From: Methylocystis sp.
Lineage (GTDB): Bacteria; Pseudomonadota; Alphaproteobacteria; Rhizobiales; Beijerinckiaceae
Length of the DNA: 46,957 nucleotides
Direction of reading: 5' to 3'
Assembly (NCBI GenBank): GCA_022843525.1
Contig: JALHNR010000002.1
Coordinates: 1 to 46,957 of the forward strand
A program made the translations under genes and the position numbers. Positions 16,844 through 23,184 of this stretch are shown here, piece after piece (position 1 is the stretch's first letter; each line of letters opens with the position of its first letter). The notes under the pieces are model-generated. The model made no database searches. It was not told the DNA's origin and was given only the letters and a program-made list of their open reading frames with translations.

Positions 16844-16906
16844 GTTCCCGATAGCACGCGCCAAGGGTTCCTGATGGCACGTGGCGCGAGTTCCTGATAG
16901 CACGCG
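16844..16906. repeat. Three 17-bp iterons (candidate oriV)
   Basis: Three near-identical 17-mers of the form GTTCCYGATRGCACGYG start at 16844, 16867 and 16890, an exact 23-bp period that keeps them on one face of the helix. They lie just past the 3' end of repA. Next to them, within the last repA codons, are TTATCCACA (16919-16927) and TTATTCACA (16931-16939), which look like DnaA boxes. Iterons, DnaA boxes and an adjacent initiator gene are the standard parts of an iteron-controlled replication origin. Confidence 0.7.
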
Positions 16907-16911
16907 CGTTT

Positions 16912-17835
16912 TCACCGCTTATCCACAGGGTTATTCACAGGCTTGCGGCGAATGGATTTTGGACTGCGCGACTTCATGGTGGGCGCAAGGCGCATATCTG
17001 TCTGCGCGCCGCACTCCGCCGGCTTGAACACCAGACACTCGCGTCCGCGCGAATTGCGCTCGATCATCAACGCATAGCCGGGCAGCGGCTGGCGTCGAAC
17101 GATGTCGCGCAGTTCGAATGCAAAGCGCTTGAACGGCGACAGGCTCGCGGATTTGAGGTGAAGATGATCGAGTTCGAACGACCAGCCGCCCTTCTGACGC
17201 CCGCCGTGCTTGCGCACGATGCGATAGAGCCATCGCTCGAGGCCGCCGGTCAGCGCGAAATACGCCCGGTCGATCGACAACACGAGGTTCTTGTCGAGCA
17301 CCGCGCGATAGAACCAATCGGTCAGAACGAGTTCGACGCCGAGAGGACGGCCGTTCGCATCGGCTCGCTCCTTCCACTCGTTGATCCAGGAAAAGCGGCG
17401 CGTCCAACGTTCCGTCGGCTGGCGGATCGATGTTACGATGGTGGTGGACTGCAGGCGATCGAGCGCGGCTCGAAATCGATCGTAATCCCGGGCCGATGTT
17501 CCGCGTTCGATGAAGGTGAGGATTTCGCGCGGGGTCGCCAGCATCAGACGAGAGGTGTCACGGCCCCCGTTGCGCGCCGCGATGATCTGCGAGGCGGCCC
17601 AGATCAATATGTCGGCGTCCCAGATCGTCGCCATGCCATATTCGGGCGTCGCGTCGACGCGAATGCTCAGCTCTCCCATGCGGAAGTCGATCGGGGTGAC
17701 GCGTGGTGATTTGGCGAGGCTGAAGAACGGATAGGCCATGAGGTCCTGCACGTCGCGCGGCGCGATATCGGCCGGGACGCAGCGAAACGGGCTGAGCTTA
17801 ACGAGTTCGCCGCTGGGGCGCCGTGTCGTGGACAT
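16912..17835 (-). CDS. Replication initiator protein A (RepA-like)
   Basis: A 307-aa protein of the replication initiator protein A family found on alphaproteobacterial plasmids and ICEs. Recognisable blocks are MAYPFFSLAKSPR and MGELSIRVDATPEYGMATIWD in the N-terminal half, then RFSWINEW, WFYRAVLDKNLVLSIDRAYF and LERWLYRIVRKHGG. Together these suggest winged-helix DNA-binding domains. I chose ATG 17835, which follows the AlpA-type gene by 13 bp; the frame is open further upstream but overlaps that gene. The iterons lie immediately downstream. An initiator on an ICE suggests autonomous replication after excision. Confidence 0.85.
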   Translation of the reverse strand: MSTTRRPSGELVKLSPFRCVPADIAPRDVQDLMAYPFFSLAKSPRVTPIDFRMGELSIRVDATPEYGMATIWDADILIWAASQIIAARNGGRDTSRLMLATPREILTFIERGTSARDYDRFRAALDRLQSTTIVTSIRQPTERWTRRFSWINEWKERADANGRPLGVELVLTDWFYRAVLDKNLVLSIDRAYFALTGGLERWLYRIVRKHGGRQKGGWSFELDHLHLKSASLSPFKRFAFELRDIVRRQPLPGYALMIERNSRGRECLVFKPAECGAQTDMRLAPTMKSRSPKSIRRKPVNNPVDKR

Positions 17836-17848
17836 GATCGATGTCCGT

Positions 17849-18133
17849 TCAACGGCGATCGGGAAGCGTGGCGGCGGCGCCGTTCGGCGCTTGGCGTCTC
17901 GCCGGCAGCACCGTTCCGACCCCCGGATCGGAGGTCGATGCTTTGGCGCCCCGCGCCGCCCAGGCCTGCAAATCCTCAAGTCGATAGACGACGCGGCCGC
18001 CAAGTTTCGAGTAGAGCGGCCCCGTGCCGTAGGTGCGGTGTTTTTCCAGAGTTCGGCCGGAGAGCCCCAGGAAACGCGCGGCTTCGGGCGTACGCAGAAA
18101 GCGTGGCGGCAGATCGGTCATGGCGGCGGACAT
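17849..18133 (-). CDS. AlpA/MerR-type helix-turn-helix protein, RdfS-like excisionase candidate
   Basis: A 94-aa protein with an AlpA-type winged helix (about residues 8-62: RTPEAARFLGLSGRTLEKHR, VVYRLEDLQAWAA) and a disordered tail. Small proteins of this type act as recombination directionality factors, and RdfS of ICEMlSymR7A is one. Here it stands between the FseA-like activator gene and repA, so it is probably the gene that FseA-type activation turns on. Repeated GGCGAA elements lie in its 158-bp upstream region. It may equally be a regulator of repA. A second Met at residue 5 is an alternative start. Confidence 0.75.
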   Translation of the reverse strand: MSAAMTDLPPRFLRTPEAARFLGLSGRTLEKHRTYGTGPLYSKLGGRVVYRLEDLQAWAARGAKASTSDPGVGTVLPARRQAPNGAAATLPDRR

Positions 18134-18194
18134 CGGCGAGCCTTGGCGAGTCGAGGCGCGCCGCCGAACATCGGCGGCTGTCGTCGATCACTTT

Positions 18195-18248
18195 GGCGAA
18201 GAAATTCCGGCAGGGGGGATGGCGAAGATTGGGGAGGCGAATTTCGCC
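18195..18248. promoter_or_regulatory. Repeated GGCGAA elements upstream of the excisionase gene
   Basis: The 158-bp space between the FseA-like gene and the AlpA/RdfS-like gene contains GGCGAA at 18195-18200, 18221-18226 and 18236-18241. The last is part of a perfect palindrome with a central T, GGCGAATTTCGCC (18236-18248). In ICEMlSymR7A the FseA protein activates the excisionase promoter. This palindrome is the best candidate binding site seen here. Confidence 0.4.
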
Positions 18249-18291
18249 ACCCCTTGAATGCGCGAAGCGGCGCCGTAGTCGAATTTGATGG

Positions 18292-19033
18292 TTATCTGCG
18301 CAGAAACTTGCGATAGCCGCCGCGCATCAGCGCCACGCCATTGCTCACGAGTCGAATTGTCGCGTCGCGAACGGAGGACGATTTCCACGGCTCGGCGTCG
18401 ACTCGCACCGATCCGAACAGGGATTCGGCGATGACGCGGTAGGACGCACCGCTCAAACGGCCGTCGAGCGCTCGAAGCGTGTTGACGAGGCGGACGGCGC
18501 GTAACGGTGTGGCCGGCTTCGCGTGGCCCCTCGTGAAGCGCCAGAAATGCATCGCCGCCTCAGCGCGATGTGGCGTCATCCTGTCGTGCGGAATGACGGC
18601 GGCGAGCGGTTCTCCTTCGCGCGGCGGGTTGGGAAGCCACAGCTGATATTGGTTGCGGCCTGTTCCGACGATGAGGTGTTCCCCGTCATCCACGCGCAGC
18701 CGCGTATGCAGGTCTGGCCAATCTGACGGCGAGAACCTCAACTCGCCGGCGCTTGTTGGACTTGGCACAAGAATGACGACGCTCGCGCGCGCTTCGGGAA
18801 GCCAGAAAATATCGGTTTCATTCGCGTCGAGCGTGGGGTCTACGGCGAAATCGCAACCCCCAGCGCCGCTGCGCGCCGGCGACGCCGGCGTCCATAGCGG
18901 CTCGAAATCGAGAGTTGGCAAAATCGGCGTGATATTCTTTGTCGCGCCGCAAACATTCCCAAGCGATGGAGGGCCAGTTCAAGTTGTCCAAATAGTCGTA
19001 TGCGCCCGGAGAGCGCCAATCCGCATCGATCAT
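18292..19033 (-). CDS. FseA-like activator, DUF6499-DUF2285 joined by a +1 frameshift
   Basis: Frame A starts at ATG 19033 (MIDADWRSPGAYDYLDNL, DUF6499) and stops at 18818. Frame B, to 18292, encodes a DUF2285 helix-turn-helix protein but has no ATG start; its first possible codon is a TTG at 18921. The frames join smoothly if one base of the G5 run (18857-18861) is skipped after Trp58, giving WGCDFAVDPTLD and a 246-aa protein. ICEMlSymR7A FseA is made by exactly such a +1 programmed shift between two ORFs of these families, and it activates excision. A real frameshift mutation or a sequencing error in the G run is the alternative. Confidence 0.8.
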
Positions 19034-19279
19034 GGATTTTCTCGCGAAAGAGTGGCCGAGCTTCAGTATCGAGAAAATCTTGTCGATAACCCGCGGCGCT
19101 CGATTTTTTGGCAGGCATAACGTCATGCCGGGATCAGGCGTCCGATTGCCGCACATTTGACGCAGAGAGAAATTTCGAAGATTGCCATCGGCCACGCCGC
19201 GGCGCTGAATGTGGGGACAAGCAGCGGTGCGTGCCTTGAAGCGCTCCTGGCCCCAAAGGAGCGCTTCGTCTGAAAATTG

Positions 19280-19582
19280 TCAGGCTGGACCTGCCAGTAA
19301 ATCCTTATATCCCTCGTTCGCCAGCCATCGCGCGCGAGCAAGATGCGTCTCATAAGCGTGTTTGGCTCGGACGGGTTCGCGAAGCGGGTCGATGCCGAGC
19401 AGAATGCTTGAAACTTCCTCCCATGCCGCCCCTTCCTTGGCTGCGTCGAGCATCCTCAAGTAAACCTTGAAATGAGCCCGGTCGTAGTCGGTGACATGCT
19501 CGTCGGAAGGAGCGGCGTCGGCGATCGGATGGGAATTTTCAGGGTCCACGGATTTAGCATTCCTCAAACGACTTGCCGGCAC
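19280..19582 (-). CDS. QseM-like small DUF2285-type protein
   Basis: A 100-aa protein whose core (about residues 34-95: DYDRAHFKVYLRMLDAA, EEVSSILLGID, HLARARWLANEGYKDLL) has the layout of DUF2285-type helix-turn-helix domains. In ICEMlSymR7A, QseM is a short DUF2285 variant that blocks FseA and TraR, and is divergent from its repressor QseC. Here the gene is divergent from an XRE regulator 241 bp away and sits upstream of the FseA-like gene, so the same role is likely. No ATG precedes the core; the start is GTG 19582 or GTG 19549. Confidence 0.65.
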   Translation of the reverse strand: MPASRLRNAKSVDPENSHPIADAAPSDEHVTDYDRAHFKVYLRMLDAAKEGAAWEEVSSILLGIDPLREPVRAKHAYETHLARARWLANEGYKDLLAGPA

Positions 19583-19776
19583 ATTGACATTCTATGCAGA
19601 AAGTTTGCCGTAAGTTAACAATTGCGACCTGAATGCGTCGATGCACTGCCGACATCAGCGTGTCCGGCTGTGCTCGGCCGGCGCCCAGCCATGTTCTTGA
19701 CGCCGAGGGAAAAATGAATCGAAGCGAATCGCCGCCGAGAACATAAGATTTCCGTCCTGCCGCCGATAGTTTGTAG

Positions 19777-19800
19777 AGAATACTCCGTGGTAGAATACTC
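19777..19800. promoter_or_regulatory. Tandem AGAATACTC boxes between QseM- and QseC-like genes
   Basis: Two copies of AGAATACTC (19777-19785 and 19792-19800) spaced 15 bp apart lie 24-47 bp upstream of the XRE start. Each sits in a near-palindromic setting (GAG...CTC in the first copy). Placement in the divergent intergenic region makes them candidate operators for the XRE protein. In ICEMlSymR7A, QseC operators control both directions from the equivalent position. Confidence 0.4.
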
Positions 19801-19823
19801 GACAAGTCGTTCCTCTCGCGTTC

Positions 19824-20180
19824 ATGGACATTCGGGAGGTTTTGGCGCGCAACCTGAGGAAATGTCGGCAGGCGCAACACCTGTCACAAGAGGAACTCGC
19901 CCATCGGGCGGAAATTGATCGCACCTATATCAGCTCGATTGAACGACGCGTTTATGCAGCCAGCATCGACGTCGTCGATCGACTGGCTCGGGAGCTCGGT
20001 CTCGAAGCAGCCGATCTGCTTCGCAAGCCCGCTCGAACCGCAAGAGTCACTGGCGCAACCTCAGCCGCAAAAAGCGAGGGGGTCTTAGGCGTCGGCGACA
20101 AGAAGCGTTCGGTCAAGTCGAGCAAACGTAGCGCGGAGACACCGTCGAAGTCCCGAAAGCAGAAAATGCGTGGGGTGTGA
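19824..20180 (+). CDS. QseC-like XRE regulator
   Basis: A 118-aa protein: a helix-turn-helix of the Cro/CI type (about residues 8-62; LSQEELAHRAEIDRTYISSIE, LARELGLEAADLL) followed by a basic Lys/Ser/Arg-rich tail (about 85-118) likely to add non-specific DNA affinity. It is divergent from the QseM-like gene with candidate operators in between. No strong ribosome-binding site precedes ATG 19824, and a leaderless or weakly translated message is possible. A role as repressor of the QseM-like gene is inferred from the arrangement. Confidence 0.75.
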   Translation: MDIREVLARNLRKCRQAQHLSQEELAHRAEIDRTYISSIERRVYAASIDVVDRLARELGLEAADLLRKPARTARVTGATSAAKSEGVLGVGDKKRSVKSSKRSAETPSKSRKQKMRGV

Positions 20181-20285
20181 ACGGCGAGCGCGCAGAACAT
20201 GTTTTTTTTGGAAATTTCTCTGACCTCGCAAAATCATGCGAGCTGGAGCGCGTGAAAAGCGCGGCCAGGCAGCACGCAAACGAAG

Positions 20286-20314
20286 GCCCCGCCCGATGTC
20301 TCGGACGGGGCTTT
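20286..20314. terminator. Bidirectional hairpin terminator
   Basis: GCCCCGCCCGA and TCGGACGGGGC form an 11-bp stem with one mismatch and a TGTC loop, followed by TTT on the + strand. It lies between the convergent QseC-like and DUF736 genes and could end both transcripts. The T-tract is short. Confidence 0.6.
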
Positions 20315-20327
20315 GGCGGCGGTTCGT

Positions 20328-20651
20328 TCAGTCGCCGTTGGCCTTGCGCCCGCGCGACCAGATGAGGGTGTAACCTTCGCCGTCTTCGTCGTCGAAGAGG
20401 TTGGCGTAGATCGGAGCATTGAAGCTCGGATCGTCGAGTTTAACCGAGAGATAATCGCGGCCTTCGGTCGAACGTTTCGACCACGCGGCGCCCACCTCCA
20501 CTCGACCGATATACACGCGGTGGCTCGGCGCGTTGTCGTTGGTCCGGTTGGCTTCGGGGACGATGCGGACGCCTCTGGCTTGGACGCTGAGCGTCACGAT
20601 CTCGCCCTGGAACTCGTTGCCGGACTTTTTGAATGAGCCGATGTTCGCCAT
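20328..20651 (-). CDS. DUF736 family protein
   Basis: A 107-aa protein, MANIGSFKKSGNEFQGEI at the N-terminus, then ARGVRIVPEANRTNDNAPSH, VGAAWSKRSTEGRDYLSVKL, LFDDEDGEGYTLIWSR. This is the DUF736 pattern, a small beta-rich protein found on nearly every alphaproteobacterial ICE and many plasmids. Its function is unknown; an ssDNA or DNA-protein interaction role is often suspected. ATG 20651 follows a strong GAGGAG site. The upstream leader resembles the leader of the DUF2493 gene at 26.9 kb. Confidence 0.88.
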   Translation of the reverse strand: MANIGSFKKSGNEFQGEIVTLSVQARGVRIVPEANRTNDNAPSHRVYIGRVEVGAAWSKRSTEGRDYLSVKLDDPSFNAPIYANLFDDEDGEGYTLIWSRGRKANGD

Positions 20652-21209
20652 GGTGGTTCTCCTCAAGATTTGCTGTCTTCGAGCCCGCGCCCTTCGCGGC
20701 CTCGATGGCGATCAACAGGACGAAGGCGATCGGCGACGCACCCGCCCGCGGGCCGAAGCAGAGCAGAGGACGGCGGAAGAGCGAGTTTCTTGTACCGCGA
20801 GGAATGACGCCGAAGGCGGCAGGGGAAGAAAGTCGCGTCTCCGCCGTTGCGTCTCAGGCGATCGAGGCGCAGCCGTCCTTCGGCCAGATTGAGCCAAAAG
20901 AGAGGCTGCAATGGTCGCATTGGTTCGGACAGCATCGTCAACAAGGAGAAGTGGCGCTGGCGCAAACATCTGCGCAAGAAGTGTGTCGCTCGAGGCGAAG
21001 GAAAAGAAGCAATCGGAAGCAAATGGTGGGGCGGCGAATCGCCGGGTTCCTGACGGACAACGACTCGAACGCCTGTCACGGCGCTCTTCGTGAGTCTCCG
21101 AAGAGGTCCGACCGGTAAAAAACGTCGCCGATCGTCGCAAATCTTCGGCGGCGCATTCGCGGATGAGATTTCGCCGGGATCTGCGTTCAGGAGAAGAGTT
21201 GCGGCGAGC
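20652..21209. other. Long leader upstream of DUF736, no clear gene
   Basis: These 558 bp have ORFs in several frames but none with domain features or a good start. The 26-bp segment 20686-20711 matches 26950-26975 (upstream of DUF2493) at 22 of 26 positions, and similarity continues patchily into the GGCCGAA and GAGGA-GGCGGA segments. The DUF736 promoter must lie here. Confidence 0.5.
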
Positions 21210-21686
21210 TTACCGATTCCTGATCGCCGGCATGCGGGGGACATGATCCAGGCTTGCCGCGAGCCGCTGTTCGAAGTTGGCAGTGGCGTAGAGGCTGATG
21301 CGTGCCCAAGCCGTTGCGCCAACAACGATCGCGCCGATGACGGCAAAGGTCAGTTGCCAAACGTGCGATGACGTTCCCAAGCGGCCGAGGCCAAGAGTTG
21401 CGTGATAGCCCGCGACGACAGCCGGCGCGGCGAAAAGCGTCGCGATTGCCGCACGGATCAGCGGCGAGCGCGCCGTCGCGAACGCAATTTGACCAACAAA
21501 GAGGGTGACGACGCCACAGACCAGGGCGACCATAATCGCCCCCGCCGGACCCGCGCCGCCGTGAAATGCGGCAAGACCAATCGTGACGGCGACGAAGACC
21601 GGCAGCGCATGGGTTGCAAGCGCGAACAGCAGCCAACAGAAAAATCCGAGGCCGACAACGTTGAACACGATGCCGAAGATAAGCAT
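21210..21686 (-). CDS. Small integral membrane protein of unknown function
   Basis: A 158-aa protein with about four hydrophobic segments (about residues 1-20, 22-40, 45-65, 75-95 and a fifth near 110-130). It ends in a hydrophilic tail (NFEQRLAASLDHVPRMPAIRNR). I chose ATG 21686 because GGAGA lies 7-11 nt upstream; the frame is open further but the extension has no family-like features. Proteins of this length and pattern occur as hypotheticals near DUF736 in related elements. No function can be assigned. Confidence 0.6.
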   Translation of the reverse strand: MLIFGIVFNVVGLGFFCWLLFALATHALPVFVAVTIGLAAFHGGAGPAGAIMVALVCGVVTLFVGQIAFATARSPLIRAAIATLFAAPAVVAGYHATLGLGRLGTSSHVWQLTFAVIGAIVVGATAWARISLYATANFEQRLAASLDHVPRMPAIRNR

Positions 21687-21858
21687 GGCGGGTCTCCGTG
21701 ACAAAAGTCGAACGGTCGCGCCTCCCACCACCGCCAGGGCGCGACAAACAAAATACCCGATTGTGGTGGCGAGTGGAATCCCAGCGACCTGGTAGCACCG
21801 CAAATCGTGCGCAGTGCATTGGATAAGGAACAAGGCGCAAGCCTTGAGATGCTTCGTA

Positions 21859-22164
21859 TCAGCGGCTGCGGACTGTGACGCCTGAAACATTTCTCAAGGC
21901 GTCGCCGAGCGTCGTGGCTTGCTGATCGTCGATGACCTGTCGTGGAATGACTGTCACGCTCCCAGGAATTTCCATGATCGGATATTTCTTGCCGTCGACG
22001 CCGACCACATACGGGACGTAATGGCCGTTGTCGGCGGCTTGAGCCGGCGGCGGCGATGTATGCGTCCTCCTCGCCTTGACGCCTCGAATGAGAGGATCAG
22101 CGAACGCGCCGTTCGCCGCCATCAGTAGCGCGGCAGCTGTGAAGACGATCTTCAAGCTGGACAT
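21859..22164 (-). pseudogene. Truncated TonB-dependent receptor (signal peptide and plug start only)
   Basis: A 101-codon ORF with a signal peptide (KIVFTAAALLMAANGAFAD). The segment EIPGSVTVIPRQVIDDQQAT then LGDALRNVSGVTV is the start of the plug domain of siderophore-type TonB receptors. It then ends in RSR and a stop, while a working receptor needs about 600 more residues. The sequence downstream does not resume the receptor in any frame I checked. It is most likely the 5' remnant of a receptor gene left by a rearrangement. A small secreted product is possible but would not be a receptor. Confidence 0.7.
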
Positions 22165-22244
22165 TTTAGGTCGATGCGTCGGTTTGAGCGAGCAAGTCGC
22201 TGGCTAGCAGGGCGGCGTTTCACGCGCCGCCGCCGCGCGTGCTG

Positions 22245-22302
22245 TTGACATCGGGGACCGCGATCGGTGTATTCTACGCCCCATGGGGAAGCGATCTCCC
22301 CA
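22245..22302 (+). promoter_or_regulatory. Promoter and leader hairpin of the chromate operon
   Basis: TTGACA at 22245-22250 and TATTCT at 22270-22275 (19-bp spacing; TGTATT at 17 bp is an alternative) form a recognisable sigma-70 promoter facing chrB. Just downstream is TGGGGA (22284-22289) paired with TCCCCA (22297-22302) around a 7-nt loop, in the presumed 5' leader. The palindrome may be an operator or an RNA hairpin. Confidence 0.55.
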
Positions 22303-22356
22303 CGAGGCGACATGCCCAAGAATCGCGTCCGGGGATTTTTCCACCAAGGGCGCATC

Positions 22357-23184
22357 ATGTCGTCGATCAACACGATCTCTCCTGAAAAGCTCGCGCGTCT
22401 CATCGGCGTCGCCCACTGCCCCACGCTGATCGACGTTCGCGTCGACGACGAATGGAGAGCAGATCCGCGCTTCATTCCCGGCGCCGTTCGGTGCGCGGCG
22501 GATTCCGTCGGGCAATGGGGCGGCGCGTTCGCCGAGCGCGCTGTGGTCGTCATTGATCAGGATGGCGGCGCTCTCGGGGCTGGCGTCGCGGCATGGCTGA
22601 GATGCGCCCGCGCCTCGTCCGCCGATCTCCTGACCGGCGGCCATTTCGCATGGGCGCAGGCGAAGCGGCCGCTTGTCCCGGGGGCGAAACTGCCGCCCCG
22701 CGACGCGCGGGGACGAACGGTCTGGGTCACGCGTTCGCGTCCGAAGGTCGATCGCATCGCCTGTCCCTGGCTCATTCGACGCTTCGTCGATCCAAACGCC
22801 GTGTTTCTGTTCGTCTCGGCGGCGGACGTTCAAGGCGTGGCGGAACGCTTTTCCGCCACGCCCTTCGATATCGACGGCGCATTCTGGAGCCATCGCGGCG
22901 AGCGCTGCACCTTCGATACGATGCTCGACGAGTGGGACCTTGAAATTGAACCCCTGCGAAAGCTCGCCGTGATCGTTCGCGGCGCCGACACGGCGCGGCT
23001 CGATCTCGCGCCGGAAGCGGCGGGCCTGCTGGCCGCGTCGCTCGGCCTCTCTCGCATGTATACCGACGATCTCGAACAGCTCGAAGGCGGAATGCGCCTC
23101 TACGACGCCTTTTATCGTTGGCAACGCGACGCCACGGACGAGCCGCACAGCTGGCCCGCGACCAAGGCGGGGAAAGCGCCATGA
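22357..23184 (+). CDS. chrB: Chromate resistance protein ChrB (rhodanese-like plus ChrB domain)
   Basis: A 275-aa protein. The N-terminal part (about 5-105) is rhodanese-like (PTLIDVRVDDEW), but the position of a catalytic Cys is not clear. The C-terminal ChrB domain (about 115-270) contains VWVTRSRPKVDRIACPWLIRR and PFDIDGAFWSH, typical of ChrB. ChrB proteins sense chromate and control chrA, or support resistance. I chose ATG 22357 to match the family start; ATG 22312, with GAGG upstream, would add 15 residues. Its stop overlaps chrA by 4 bp. Confidence 0.88.
   Translation: MSSINTISPEKLARLIGVAHCPTLIDVRVDDEWRADPRFIPGAVRCAADSVGQWGGAFAERAVVVIDQDGGALGAGVAAWLRCARASSADLLTGGHFAWAQAKRPLVPGAKLPPRDARGRTVWVTRSRPKVDRIACPWLIRRFVDPNAVFLFVSAADVQGVAERFSATPFDIDGAFWSHRGERCTFDTMLDEWDLEIEPLRKLAVIVRGADTARLDLAPEAAGLLAASLGLSRMYTDDLEQLEGGMRLYDAFYRWQRDATDEPHSWPATKAGKAP

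Noticed and set aside
17836-18003. Upstream extension of RepA to 18003
   Set aside because: It overlaps the AlpA-type gene in another frame and has no RepA-like sequence; Met at 17835 fits the family.
20663-21346. 227-codon minus-strand open frame across the DUF736 leader
   Set aside because: No domain features, arginine- and serine-rich composition typical of antisense or random GC-rich frames, and it runs into the membrane protein gene.
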